From Jidongwangia harbinensis (GTDB taxonomy: Bacteria; Actinomycetota; Actinomycetes; Mycobacteriales; Micromonosporaceae), in contig NZ_JAIWNC010000012.1 of NCBI RefSeq assembly GCF_020216025.1, forward strand, positions 124,001 to 188,000: DNA of 64,000 bases. Direction: 5' to 3'. This document shows, piece by piece, positions 24,131-33,132 of this stretch. Numbering within the stretch: position 1 is the stretch's first letter; each line of letters starts with the position of its first letter. Made by a program: the position numbers and the translations under genes. The notes below the pieces were generated by a model that worked only from the letters and a program-made list of their open reading frames with translations, was not told the DNA's origin and ran no database searches.

Positions 24131-25297
24131 TTACGGTAGGGCCGCGGCGACCGCGGCGCTCAGTCGCTCCGGCACGTCGGCGGCGTGGTAGGTGTGCTCG
24201 GCGGGTTCGATGGCGGCCAGGAAGTCCGCGTACACCTGGGCGCTGCGCAGCGCGGCGACCGGCCGCATCAGCTCGACCGCGCGCTCCGGGTCGCTGCCCG
24301 GCACGGCGGCGCGCCACCAGGACGCCCACTCCGCGACCAGGGTGCGCGCCTCGGCGTCGGCGAGCTCGCCGGTCACCCGGAGGATGTCGTGCGCCGGGTG
24401 CCCGACCGTGCAGTCGCCCCAGTCCATGAGCACCACGCCGGCGCCGTCCAGCCGGGCGTTGCCGGGGTGCAGGTCGCCGTGCACCAGCGTGTCGGGCAGC
24501 CCGCACGCGGCCACCGCGTCGAGCCGCCGGGGCAGGTCGGCGATCAGCTCCCGCAGTCCGTCGATGTCGTCCAGGTACGGCTCGGCGACCCGGGCGAACG
24601 GCTCCGCGCGCAGTCGCGCGTCCGGCACCCCAGCCGCGAACAGGTCGGCGATCCGGTCGGCGAAGTGCACCTGCACCGGATGGAAGAGCTGGGCGATCCG
24701 GGTGCACACGTCGGCGCCGGCGCCGTAGCCGTCCGCGCCGGGCACGTGGGCGAGCAGCATCCGGCCCTCGTCGCCGGCCGCCAGCAGCGGCGGCACCAGG
24801 CCGGGCGCGGCGCCGGCGACCAGGCCCAGCGCGGCCGGTTCGTGCCCGAAGAACGCCGGCACCTGCTTGATCCAGGCGACCGGCGCGCCGCCCGCGTCGA
24901 GCCGCCAGATCGCCGACAGGTTCCAGGTGCGGTGCTGGGTCGCGGTGGCGCCGGGCACCCCGAGGGCGGCCAGCGCGGAGACCGCCCAGCCGATCGACGC
25001 GGCCGGCCCGCCGGGCTTCGCGTACGCCGCCCGCAGCGGCTGCGGAGAGAGGTCCACGTCGGCGGGTTCCAGGCCGACGCCCGGGTTGCCGCCGGTCTGC
25101 GCCAGATAGGTGACCCGGCCGCCGGCCGCGGGCCGCAGCTCCCCGACGCCGTCGAGCACCCGCAGCACCTGCACGTCCAGGCCGTCCCGGGCGCGGACCG
25201 CCGCGACCACGTCACCGATCTCCTGCCACCAGGGCACCTCCACCTCCAGCGGTGGCAGGGCACCCAGCAGCACGCCGGTGTCGTCGACCAGAACCAT
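24131..25297 (-). CDS. Aminoglycoside phosphotransferase (APH) family protein with N-terminal extension
   Basis: About 388 residues. The C-terminal 250 carry the APH kinase fold: the Brenner motif LVHGDLHPGNARLDG near residue 270, then VVLMDWGDCTVGHPAHDILR. The N-terminal 90 residues (VLVDDTGVLLGALPPLEVEVPWWQEIGDVVAAVRARDGLDVQVLRVLD) look like a small NUDIX-like or ligand-binding domain. ATG at 25297 is used; GTG at 25315 is possible. APH-fold proteins phosphorylate many small molecules, so resistance should not be assumed. Position after alc suggests a metabolic or housekeeping kinase. Confidence 0.8.
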   Translation of the reverse strand: MVLVDDTGVLLGALPPLEVEVPWWQEIGDVVAAVRARDGLDVQVLRVLDGVGELRPAAGGRVTYLAQTGGNPGVGLEPADVDLSPQPLRAAYAKPGGPAASIGWAVSALAALGVPGATATQHRTWNLSAIWRLDAGGAPVAWIKQVPAFFGHEPAALGLVAGAAPGLVPPLLAAGDEGRMLLAHVPGADGYGAGADVCTRIAQLFHPVQVHFADRIADLFAAGVPDARLRAEPFARVAEPYLDDIDGLRELIADLPRRLDAVAACGLPDTLVHGDLHPGNARLDGAGVVLMDWGDCTVGHPAHDILRVTGELADAEARTLVAEWASWWRAAVPGSDPERAVELMRPVAALRSAQVYADFLAAIEPAEHTYHAADVPERLSAAVAAALP

Positions 25298-25365
25298 TGT
25301 CACGATGCGACCCACGCCGCAGACCGTAACGTGTCCGGCGCGGGCCCGGTGGACCGCGGGCGGGA

Positions 25366-26382
25366 TCAGCCGCCGGAGTACGCGGTGAACTGCTCGCGCC
25401 AGGCCGCCGCACCCGCGTCGTCGGGGTGACCGAGCAGGCGCAGGCGGGCCATGCCGCCGTCCGGGAAGATGTCCAGCCGCACGTGGGTGGCGGCCGGCGC
25501 GGCCGGCAGCGGGAACCGGTGCCGGGTGTCCGGCACCAGCGGCGTCTCCGGCAGCAGATCGAACCAGCGCCGCGGATCGTCCAGCCCGCCGTCGCGCTCG
25601 TCCACCCCGCGCAGCGACGCCCGCCCCGGCGCGTTGCCCTTGAAGTGGCTGGTGTCCAGGTCGGCGAACCCGATCACGGCCGGCACGGCCAGCCGCACCA
25701 GCACCCAGTCGTTGCCGTCGTCGCGGCGGCGGGCGGTCTCCCAGCCGTCGCCCATGGACCGGGCCAGGCCGGGCATCAGCATGCGTTGCGGGTGGCCGTA
25801 GAACATGTTGCTGCAGCCGGCGATCCGGGCGCCGTGTTCCAGCGCGGCCACGTCGAAGACCGGCGGAAGCAGCGCCGGGTCGGGCAGCACGTCGCCGTGC
25901 ACCCGCAACCGGGCCACGCCGCCGTCCGGGAAGATGGTGAGCCGGACGTGGGTGAACCGGCGCGGCACGTCGACGCCGAACAGGTTGCGGCTGTCCCCGG
26001 CCAGCGGCGAGCGGGGCACCAGCGGCACCCAGTCCGCGTCCCGGAGGCGGGCCGCGTCCGGGTACCCGTCCAGGGCGCAGCCGTCCACCGCGGCGTACGG
26101 CGGGTAGTTGCCGGTGAAGAACGCGGTGTCGATGTCCACGCCGCGCACCACCCCGGGCGCGCCGAGCCGGACGATCGCGGTGTCGTGCCCGGGTTGCCGG
26201 CGGCGGCGGGTCTCCCACCCGTCGTACACCTGGCCCTTGTGCCCGAAGGTCTGCGGCGTGAACGTCGGCGCGGCCGGCTCCACCAGATGGTCGGCGGCCG
26301 CGAAGAACTCGTCGTCGGCATGGACCACGCCGCCGCCGAGCGCCCGCGACGCCAGGTCCGGCAGCAGGGTGAACTCGTCCAT
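25366..26382 (-). CDS. alc: Allantoicase
   Basis: A 338-residue enzyme converting allantoate to ureidoglycolate and urea. It shows two tandem allantoicase (jelly-roll) domains, about residues 15-165 and 180-335. Each has the signature GWETRRRR or GWETARRR, then a D-DT-F-GN motif (DIDTAFFTGNYP; DLDTSHFKGNAP) and THVRL-IFPDGG-ARLR. The length is normal for the family. ATG overlaps the allB stop (TGATG) and GGGAGG precedes it, so the two are translated together. Confidence 0.95.
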   Translation of the reverse strand: MDEFTLLPDLASRALGGGVVHADDEFFAAADHLVEPAAPTFTPQTFGHKGQVYDGWETRRRRQPGHDTAIVRLGAPGVVRGVDIDTAFFTGNYPPYAAVDGCALDGYPDAARLRDADWVPLVPRSPLAGDSRNLFGVDVPRRFTHVRLTIFPDGGVARLRVHGDVLPDPALLPPVFDVAALEHGARIAGCSNMFYGHPQRMLMPGLARSMGDGWETARRRDDGNDWVLVRLAVPAVIGFADLDTSHFKGNAPGRASLRGVDERDGGLDDPRRWFDLLPETPLVPDTRHRFPLPAAPAATHVRLDIFPDGGMARLRLLGHPDDAGAAAWREQFTAYSGG

Positions 26383-27692
26383 CACGCCTCCCGGACGAGC
26401 AGCCGCCCGCGCGGGTCGGCGCCGGTCACCGGCCGGCCGCGCAGCCACGTCGTGTGCACCACGCCGCTCAGCCGCGCCCCGGCGTACGGGGTGACCGGAT
26501 TGCGGTGGTGCAGCCGGTGCGGGTCGACCGTGAACGTGCCGTCCGGGTCGAACGCCACCAGGTCGGCGTCGGCCCCCACCGCGAGCCGGCCCTTGCCCGC
26601 GAGCCCGACCAGGTCGGCCGGGCGGCGGGCCATCCAGCGCACCACGTCGGCCAGGCCGTGACCGCGCCGCCGGGCCTCGGTCCAGATCACCGGCAGGCCC
26701 AGCTGCACCGAGGCGATGCCGCCCCAGGCGGCCGCGAAGTCACCGGTGTCGCGCCGCTTCAGCTCCGGCGTGCACGGTGAGTGGTCGCTGACCACGCAGG
26801 TGATCAGCCCGTCGGCCAGCGCCGCCCAGAGCCGGTCCGCGTTCGCGGCGTCCCGGATCGGCGGACAGCACTTGAACTCGGTGGCGCCGGCCGGGATCCG
26901 CGCGGCGTCCAGGGTCAGATAGTGCGGGCAGGTCTCGGCGGTGACCCGTACCCCCTGGGCCCGGGCCGCGGCCAGCACCGGCAGCGCGGCGGCCGACGAC
27001 AGGTGCAGGATGTGCACCCGGGCGCCCGCGGTGCGGGCCGCGTCGATCGCGGTCGCGACCGCGGCCTGCTCGGCGTCCGGCGGGCGGGAGGCGAGAAAGT
27101 CCGGGTACGCGCGGGACGAGGCGGCCTGATGCAGGTGGTACGGGTCCTCGGCGTGCACCACGAACAGCGCGTCCACCGCGGCCAGCGCGTCGGCGAGCTG
27201 ATCCGGATCCACCGGCGGGAACTCGGGCACCCCGGAGTCGGCCAGGAACGCCTTGAACCCGAACACGCCGGCGTCGTGCAGCCCCGGCAGCGCGCCCGCG
27301 TTGCCCGGGATCACGCCGCCCCAGAAGCCGACGTCGACGTGGCACTGCCCGGCCGCCGCCGCCTGCTTGATCCGCAGCGCCTCGGTGTCGACCGTGGGCG
27401 GCAGGCTGTTCAGCGGCATGTCCACGATGGTGGTGACGCCGCCCGCCGCTGCGGCCCGGGTGGCGGTGGCGAACCCCTCCCACTCGGTGCGGCCCGGCTC
27501 GTTGACGTGCACGTGCGTGTCGACCAGGCCGGGCAGCAGCGCGAGCTCGCCCAGGTCGACGTCTTCGGCCGCGTCGATCGGCGCGCCGTAGGACTCGACG
27601 GCGACGATCCGGCCGTCGGTGACGGCGACCGCGGCCGGGCGTTCGCCGTCGAGGGCGATGACCCGGCGGGACCGCAGGACGAGGTCGGCCAT
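26382..27692 (-). CDS. allB: Allantoinase
   Basis: A 436-residue cyclic amidohydrolase opening the hydantoin ring of allantoin to give allantoate. Metal ligands are visible: PGLVDTHVHVNEPG near residue 58, GFKAFLA with the bridging carboxylated Lys near 148, HAED near 182, HILHLSS near 235 and CVVSDHSPC near 305. Length and motifs fit AllB rather than dihydropyrimidinase. It is coupled to alc downstream. A 120-base gap with a dispersed inverted repeat separates it from the DUF6986 gene upstream, so it may have its own promoter. Confidence 0.95.
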   Translation of the reverse strand: MADLVLRSRRVIALDGERPAAVAVTDGRIVAVESYGAPIDAAEDVDLGELALLPGLVDTHVHVNEPGRTEWEGFATATRAAAAGGVTTIVDMPLNSLPPTVDTEALRIKQAAAAGQCHVDVGFWGGVIPGNAGALPGLHDAGVFGFKAFLADSGVPEFPPVDPDQLADALAAVDALFVVHAEDPYHLHQAASSRAYPDFLASRPPDAEQAAVATAIDAARTAGARVHILHLSSAAALPVLAAARAQGVRVTAETCPHYLTLDAARIPAGATEFKCCPPIRDAANADRLWAALADGLITCVVSDHSPCTPELKRRDTGDFAAAWGGIASVQLGLPVIWTEARRRGHGLADVVRWMARRPADLVGLAGKGRLAVGADADLVAFDPDGTFTVDPHRLHHRNPVTPYAGARLSGVVHTTWLRGRPVTGADPRGRLLVREA

Positions 27693-27734
27693 GCGCCGAG
27701 CCTAGTCCCCGGCGGGGTTCCGGCAGGTTTCGTC

Positions 27735-27810
27735 AGTGGAACACCACGGTCGTCATGGCGGCCGGAGAACAGCCGTGGTGTACCAGTGGAGCGCTCCACT
27801 GGCACACCAC
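27735..27810. repeat. Dispersed inverted-repeat element, copy A
   Basis: The core at 27775-27810 is a 36-bp inverted repeat with one mismatched pair. Its centre is the perfect 20-bp palindrome CCAGTGGAGCGCTCCACTGG. A half copy (CAGTGGAACACCACGG) lies at 27735. The element begins directly after the TGA of the minus-strand DUF6986 gene, so it could act as a terminator or mRNA-stabilising hairpin. Related copies are at 39574 and 42754. Confidence 0.85.
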
Positions 27811-27812
27811 CG

Positions 27813-28958
27813 TCACGCCAGCGCCAGCAGGTCCTCGCGGGGGAAGCCCACGTCGTCCAGGGCGCCGCAGTCCAGGCCGCGCAGCAGGTAGCCGGCCAGC
27901 GCGCGGGCGGTGGCCGGCTCGTCCGCGATCCCGCCGGACCGCCGGTCCAGGTAGCGCCGCAGCCGGGTGACCGCGGCGTCCCGGCCGTCGGCGAAGAACC
28001 CGTACGTCGCCGCGTACCGGGTGGGCAGCTGCGCCGGGTGCAGGTCCCAGCCCTGGTAGAAGCCGCGTTCCAGGTGCCGGCGGACCAGCCGGTGGTGCAG
28101 CCGCCACGCGTCCAGCACCTCGGTGTCCGTGCCGACCGGCAGGATGTTCGTGGAGCCGTCGCTGAGCCGCACACCGGTCTGCGCCGCCGCGGCCTGCATC
28201 ACCGCCTTCGCGTGGTCGGCCGCCGGATGGTCCATGGCCTGGTACGCGGCCGCCACCCCGGCCGCCGCGGTGTAGTCGTACGTGCCGAAGTGCAGGCCGG
28301 TGCAGCGCCCGCCGGCCGCGGTGATCAGCGTGGCGACCGTGGCCGTGCCGTCCGCGGCGAGCACGGCGCTGGGCAGCTCCACCTGGATCTCGAAGCGCAG
28401 GGTGCCGGCGCTCAGGCCGTACCCCCGCTCGAGTTTCTCGCAGAGCGTGACCATCGCGGCGACCTGGTCCGGGCCGCTCACCTTGGGCAGCGTGACGGTG
28501 AACTCGTCGGCGTAGCAGCTGAGGAACAGGTCGAGGGTACGCAGCGCCCGCCGCCGGGTGGACGGTTCCAGCGACTTGATCCGCAGCCCCACGAACGGCG
28601 GCCGGACGCCCTCGTGGAGCGCGGCGGCGGCGGCCTTCACCGCGGCGTCCTCGGTGGCGTCGTCCCGGACGCCGTACCCGTCCTCCAGGTCGATCCGCAG
28701 ATCCTCGATCGGCTCCCGGCGCAGTTTCGCGCGCACCCGGTCGGCGCCGTCGAACGGGAACGGCTGCCGGTCCATCGCGGCCAGCGCGTCCGCGCGCCAC
28801 ACGTCCAGCAGGTCGGGGGTGACCCGGTCGGCCGGCACGTAGACGGTGTGCACCGGCTGCCGGCCGGGCCGCTCCCCCGGATAGCGGCGGGCCAGGAACG
28901 CGTCGTGGTCGGCGAGCCGGGCGTCCAGGTCCGCGTAGTCGGTCTCGTGGAGCCGCAT
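27813..28958 (-). CDS. DUF6986 family protein (HpcH/HpaI aldolase/citrate lyase-like fold)
   Basis: A 381-residue TIM-barrel-like protein, related to the citrate-lyase beta/malyl-CoA lyase superfamily. It has DLRIDLEDGYGVRDD near residue 100, VGLRIKSLEPSTRRRALRTLDLFL, FTVTLPKVSGPDQV near 165, LRFEIQVELPSAV near 205 and GLHFGTYDYTAAAGV near 245. These are the arginine, aspartate and glutamate positions of the fold. ATG overlaps the aceB stop. This gene commonly follows malate synthase in actinobacterial purine clusters. It may cleave or form a C4/C5 acid linked to glyoxylate. The reaction is unproven. Confidence 0.82.
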   Translation of the reverse strand: MRLHETDYADLDARLADHDAFLARRYPGERPGRQPVHTVYVPADRVTPDLLDVWRADALAAMDRQPFPFDGADRVRAKLRREPIEDLRIDLEDGYGVRDDATEDAAVKAAAAALHEGVRPPFVGLRIKSLEPSTRRRALRTLDLFLSCYADEFTVTLPKVSGPDQVAAMVTLCEKLERGYGLSAGTLRFEIQVELPSAVLAADGTATVATLITAAGGRCTGLHFGTYDYTAAAGVAAAYQAMDHPAADHAKAVMQAAAAQTGVRLSDGSTNILPVGTDTEVLDAWRLHHRLVRRHLERGFYQGWDLHPAQLPTRYAATYGFFADGRDAAVTRLRRYLDRRSGGIADEPATARALAGYLLRGLDCGALDDVGFPREDLLALA

Positions 28959-30505
28959 CAATTGATCGAGTCGTAGGCGGCGGTGGTGAGGAACTCCGCG
29001 AAGTCGTCCACGAGCGCCACCCGCTCGAACAGTTTGCGGGCGTCGTCGAACCGGCTGCCCGCCCACGCCTCGTCACCGATCGCCGCCCGGATCGCGGCGA
29101 GTTCCTCGTCCTCGATGCGGGTCACCAGGTCCGCGGTGACCTCGGTGCCGTCGTCCAGGCGTACCCCGTTGTGGATCCACTGCCACACCTGGGACCGGGA
29201 GATCTCCGCGGTGGCCGCGTCCTCCATCAGGTTGTTGATCGCCACCGCACCGTTGCCGCGCAGCCACGCCTCCAGATACTGCAGGGCCACCGACACGTTC
29301 GAGCGCAGCCCGGCCGCGGTCACCGCGCCGCCGGTCGCCGCCACGTCGAGCAGCCGGGCGGCGTCCACCGAGACGTCGTCGCGGCGCCGGTCGAGCTGGT
29401 TCGGCCGGTCGCCGAGCACCCGGTCGAAGATCTCCCGGCACACCGGCACCAGGTCGGGGTGCGCCACCCAGGAGCCGTCGAAGCCGTCGGCGGCCTCGCG
29501 TTCCTTGTCCTCCCGGACCTTGCCCAGGGCCACCTCGTTGACCTGCGGGTCGCGGCGGCTGGGGATGAAGGCGGCCATGCCGCCCATGGCGAACGCGCCG
29601 CGCCGGTGACAGGTGGAGACCAGCAGTTCGGTGTACGCGCGCATGAACGGCGCGGTCATGGTCACCGACGCCCGGTCCGGCAGCACCATGGCCGGGTTGT
29701 CGCGGAAGTACTTGATGATGCTGAACAGGTAGTCCCACCGGCCGGCGTTCAGCCCGGAGACGTGCGGGCGCAGCGCGTACAGGATCTCGTCCATCTCGAA
29801 CGCGGCCGGGATGGTCTCGATCAGCACGGTCGCGCGGATGGTGCCGACCGGGATGCCGAGCGCCTGCTGCGCGTGGGTGAACACGTCGTTCCACAGTGCG
29901 GCCTCGTGGTGCGACTCCATTTTCGGCAGGTAGAGGTACGGGCCGCTGCCGCGCTCCAGCAGTTCCCGGGCGTTGTGGAAGAAGTACAGCCCGAAGTCGA
30001 CCAGCGCGCCCACCGCGGGGCTGCCGTCCACCGGCAGGTGCCGCTCGTCCAGGTGCCAGCCGCGGGGACGCATCACGATCGTCGGGTACGGGCCGCCGTT
30101 CAGCTCGTACGTCTTCTGCGGTGTCTGCAGCGTGACGGTGCGGCGGACCGCGTCGTACAGGTTCTGCTGGCCGTCGACCACGTTGGCCCAGTGCGGGGTG
30201 TTGGCGTCCTCCAGGTCGGCCAGCCACACCTTGGCACCGGAGTTGAGCGCGTTGATCGTCATCTTGCGCTCGGTCGGGCCGGTGATCTCCACCCGCCGGT
30301 CGGTGAGGTCGGCCGGGGCGGCCGGGACGGTCCAGTCGCCGGCCCGGATCTCGGCCGTCTCGGGCCGGAAGTCGAGGCGGCCGCCGTTCGCGATGTGGGC
30401 CCGGCGCTCGGCGCGGGCGGCGAGCAGCTCGTCGCGGCGAGGGCGGAACCGCCGGTTCAGATCGGCGACGAACGACACGGCCTCCTCGGACAGGATCTCG
30501 GTCAC
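28958..30505 (-). CDS. aceB: Malate synthase A
   Basis: About 515 residues, normal for malate synthase A, which condenses glyoxylate with acetyl-CoA to malate. Family segments include WLADLEDANTPHWANVVDGQQNLYDAV near 105, IVMRPRGWHLDERHL near 152 and LYLPKMESHHEAALWNDVF near 192. TIRATVLIETIPAAFEMDEILYAL near 225 holds the metal-binding Glu, and NVSVALQYLEAWLRGNGAVAINNLMEDAATAEISRSQ the C-terminal catalytic region. GTG at 30505 has AGGGGAG 9 nt upstream. No isocitrate lyase is present. Its place in the operon suggests it consumes allantoin-derived glyoxylate. Confidence 0.96.
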   Translation of the reverse strand: MTEILSEEAVSFVADLNRRFRPRRDELLAARAERRAHIANGGRLDFRPETAEIRAGDWTVPAAPADLTDRRVEITGPTERKMTINALNSGAKVWLADLEDANTPHWANVVDGQQNLYDAVRRTVTLQTPQKTYELNGGPYPTIVMRPRGWHLDERHLPVDGSPAVGALVDFGLYFFHNARELLERGSGPYLYLPKMESHHEAALWNDVFTHAQQALGIPVGTIRATVLIETIPAAFEMDEILYALRPHVSGLNAGRWDYLFSIIKYFRDNPAMVLPDRASVTMTAPFMRAYTELLVSTCHRRGAFAMGGMAAFIPSRRDPQVNEVALGKVREDKEREAADGFDGSWVAHPDLVPVCREIFDRVLGDRPNQLDRRRDDVSVDAARLLDVAATGGAVTAAGLRSNVSVALQYLEAWLRGNGAVAINNLMEDAATAEISRSQVWQWIHNGVRLDDGTEVTADLVTRIEDEELAAIRAAIGDEAWAGSRFDDARKLFERVALVDDFAEFLTTAAYDSIN

Positions 30506-30571
30506 GGCCAACGGCTCCCCTCGCACGGCATGCCCTCACCGTAACGGTCGGGACGGACTCCGGCAGGGGCG

Positions 30572-31918
30572 TCAGCGCAGCAGGCGGCGGTGCGCGCGCC
30601 GGGCCTCCCGGGCGAGCGTCTCGCTGTCGGCGTGCACCAGCTCGCCGCGTTCCACCACCGGCCGGCCGCCGACCAGCGCCAGCTCCACCGGGGCCGGCGG
30701 GCCGAACACCAGCGCCGCCACCTTGTCGTCGATGCCGTCGTGGCCCAGGCCGTCCAGCCGCCACAGCACCACGTCGCCCAGCTTGCCCACCTCCAGCGAG
30801 CCGAGGTCGGCGTCCCGTCCCAGGCAGCGGGCGCCGCCGACGGTGCCGAGCCGGAGCGCCTCCCGGGCGGTCATCGCCGTCGGGCCGCCGCGCAGCCGGG
30901 CCGTGTACAGCGCCTGCCGCAGCTCCGCGCCCAGGTGCGACACCTCCTGGGAGGCGGCGCCGTCCACGCCGAGTCCCACCGGCACCCCCGCGTCCAGCAG
31001 TTCCCGGACCCGTGCCAGGCCGGCCCCGAGCCGGGCGTTGGAGCTGGGACAGTGCGCCACGCCGGTGCCGGTGGCGCCGAGCCGGGCGATCGCGTCGTCG
31101 CCCAGGTGCACGCCGTGGGCCAGCCACACGTCGTCGCCGAGCCAGCCGAGGCTCTCCGCGTACTCCACCGGGGTGCAGCCGAACCGGGACCGGCAGAAGT
31201 CCTCCTCGTCGTCGGTCTCGGCGAGGTGGGTGTGCAGCCGCACGCCCCGGCGGCGCGCCAGCGTCGCGGCCTCGCTCATCAGCCGGGACGTCACCGAGAA
31301 CGGCGAGCACGGCGCCACCGCGATCCGCAGCATCGAGTCCGGCGACGGGTCGTGCCAGCGGTCGATCGCCGCCTCCGTCGCGGCCAGCGCCGCGTCGGTG
31401 TCCTCCACCACGTGGTCCGGCGGCAGGCCACCGTCGGAGCGGCCCAGGTCCATCGAGCCGCGGGTGGGGTGGAACCGCAGCCCGATCCGCCCGGCCGCCT
31501 CGATCTCGGCGGCCAGCACGTCGCCACCGTCGCGGGGGAACACGTAGTGGTGGTCCATGCTGGTGGTGCAGCCGGACAGCGCCAGCCAGCCGAGTCCGGC
31601 GCCGGCCGCGGCGCCCACCACCTCGGCGTCCAGCCGGCCCCACACCGGGTACAGCGTGGTGAGCCAGCCGAACAGCGTCTCGTCCAGCGCCAGCCCCCGG
31701 GTGGCCCACTGGTAGAGGTGGTGGTGGGTGTTCACCAGGCCGGGGGTGAGCAGGCAGCCGGTGCCGTCGACCTGGCGCAGCGACCCGCGGTACCGGCCGG
31801 CGTGCCCGGAGCCGACCGCGACGATCCGCCCGTCGTCGCCGATCACCACGTGGCCGTCGGCGTACTCGGTGCCGGCCGCGTCCATGGTGGCCACCGTGAC
31901 GTTCTCGATCAGGATCAC
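30572..31918 (-). CDS. 8-oxoguanine deaminase-like amidohydrolase
   Basis: A 448-residue amidohydrolase of the TrzN/AtzB/8-oxoguanine deaminase clade. Metal ligands are NTHHHLYQWATRG near residue 64, HTHLAETDDEE near 203, LAHGVHL near 240 and LGVDGAASQEVSHLG near 310. In purine operons this enzyme deaminates 8-oxoguanine to urate, feeding the adjacent uricase. GTG overlaps the uricase stop by four bases (GTGA). Guanine deaminase is the main alternative. The clustered uricase favours 8-oxoguanine. Confidence 0.85.
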   Translation of the reverse strand: MILIENVTVATMDAAGTEYADGHVVIGDDGRIVAVGSGHAGRYRGSLRQVDGTGCLLTPGLVNTHHHLYQWATRGLALDETLFGWLTTLYPVWGRLDAEVVGAAAGAGLGWLALSGCTTSMDHHYVFPRDGGDVLAAEIEAAGRIGLRFHPTRGSMDLGRSDGGLPPDHVVEDTDAALAATEAAIDRWHDPSPDSMLRIAVAPCSPFSVTSRLMSEAATLARRRGVRLHTHLAETDDEEDFCRSRFGCTPVEYAESLGWLGDDVWLAHGVHLGDDAIARLGATGTGVAHCPSSNARLGAGLARVRELLDAGVPVGLGVDGAASQEVSHLGAELRQALYTARLRGGPTAMTAREALRLGTVGGARCLGRDADLGSLEVGKLGDVVLWRLDGLGHDGIDDKVAALVFGPPAPVELALVGGRPVVERGELVHADSETLAREARRAHRRLLR

Positions 31919-32775
31919 AGGTACCACTCCGCACTGGCCGGCGGCGCGTCGTCGCGGGTCACGGTGCCCTCGATCAGCCCGTACGGCCGGTCGCCGGCCA
32001 GGAACACCTCGCCGGCGTTGTCCTGCCCGAACGGTGCCAGGTCGACCGGGTAGTGGTGCTTGTTCGGCAGGGTCAGCCGCACCTCGGCGATCTCCGGCCG
32101 GTCGGTCAGCAGCCGGGTGCCCATGGCGTACAGGGTCTGCTGCAGCGAATAGCTGTACGTGTCGACGAACCCGGCCACCAGCGCGTCCCGGGCACCGCGG
32201 AACGAATCGTCCCACGGTGCGGCGTCGGTCAGGTGCCGCCAGCGGGCGTCCACCGCGGTCGCCAGGATGCGGTCGGTGGTCTCTGGCAGCGTGGTGTATC
32301 GGTCCGTCACGTACCCGTGGAATTCGCTCGCGGTCGTGTTCAGCAGCACCAGGCCGGTGATCCCGGTGACCACCTGGGTGCCGTCGCCGCCGTGGGTGAC
32401 CGTGCAGGTGCGGGTCCAGGAGCCCTGCCGCTGGAACGAGTGCGGGCCCAGCCGGTCCCAGCCGTACGCCTCCACCGACACCCGGGCGGTGTGCACCTGC
32501 GCCTGGTCCGCGACGAAGTGCCGGGCCAGCCGCAGCGCGAACGACTCCGGCTCGGCCACCCCGTGCTCCTTGGCGAACGCGTACACCGTGTTCTTCATGG
32601 TGTCGGTGGGCAGCACCCCGCTGTTGTCGCCCCGCTGGTGGGTGGCGGCCAGGTCACCGGCGAGCGCGATGCCGACGGTCAGGTCCGCCAGGTGGTGCGT
32701 GTCGCCGTCCCGGGTGACCCGGACCAGCCGCACCTCCGCCTTGCCGTACCGGTTCGGGCCCAGCACGATCGCCAC
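31915..32775 (-). CDS. Urate oxidase (uricase)
   Basis: A 286-residue cofactor-free uricase with two T-fold repeats, oxidising urate to 5-hydroxyisourate and H2O2. Family motifs include NRYGKAEVRLVRV near 8, the catalytic Lys/Thr region NSGVLPTDTMKNTVYAFAKEHGV near 50, and SFQRQG near 112. TTASEFHGYVTDRYTTLPETTDRILAT near 150 and LPNKHHYPVDLAPFG near 240 follow. The stop overlaps the next gene, and uraH ends four bases upstream. H2O2 production would require catalase, which is not visible nearby. Confidence 0.96.
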   Translation of the reverse strand: MAIVLGPNRYGKAEVRLVRVTRDGDTHHLADLTVGIALAGDLAATHQRGDNSGVLPTDTMKNTVYAFAKEHGVAEPESFALRLARHFVADQAQVHTARVSVEAYGWDRLGPHSFQRQGSWTRTCTVTHGGDGTQVVTGITGLVLLNTTASEFHGYVTDRYTTLPETTDRILATAVDARWRHLTDAAPWDDSFRGARDALVAGFVDTYSYSLQQTLYAMGTRLLTDRPEIAEVRLTLPNKHHYPVDLAPFGQDNAGEVFLAGDRPYGLIEGTVTRDDAPPASAEWYL

Positions 32776-32778
32776 GCG

Positions 32779-33132
32779 TCAACTCCCTCGGTAGGTGGTG
32801 TAGCCGTACCGGCTCAGCAGCAGCGGCACGTGGTAGTGCCGGTCCGGATCATGCACGTGGAAGGCCACCGTGATCTCCGGGAAGAAGGCCCCGCCACCGA
32901 GGTACGGCTCCACGTAGAACAGCAGCCGGTAGCCGCCGGCCTGCCAGTCGTGCAGCGGCACCTGGAACCGCAGCCGGCCGTCGTCGTCGGTGCGTCCCTC
33001 GCCGACGGTCCGCCAGCCGCCGGTGTCGTGCCGTTCCAGCCGCACGTACACCTCGCGCGCCGGATCACCGGTCACGGTGTCGAGGATGTGCGTCGAGATC
33101 AACGCCGCTTCCGTCCCCTCAACCGCCGGCAT
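32779..33132 (-). CDS. uraH: 5-hydroxyisourate hydrolase (transthyretin-like)
   Basis: A 117-residue protein hydrolysing 5-hydroxyisourate to OHCU. It has STHILDTVTGDPAREVYVRLERHD at the N-terminus, with the active-site His, RLRF, HYHVPLLLSRYGYTTYRGS, and the diagnostic C-terminal tetrapeptide YRGS. ATG at 33132 overlaps the end of uraD by 14 bases. A TTG immediately before the conserved SxHILD segment is an alternative start. Confidence 0.95.
   Translation of the reverse strand: MPAVEGTEAALISTHILDTVTGDPAREVYVRLERHDTGGWRTVGEGRTDDDGRLRFQVPLHDWQAGGYRLLFYVEPYLGGGAFFPEITVAFHVHDPDRHYHVPLLLSRYGYTTYRGS

Noticed and set aside
24131..25297. Aminoglycoside resistance gene
   Set aside because: Only the broad APH fold is seen, the N-terminal domain is atypical and the context is metabolic.
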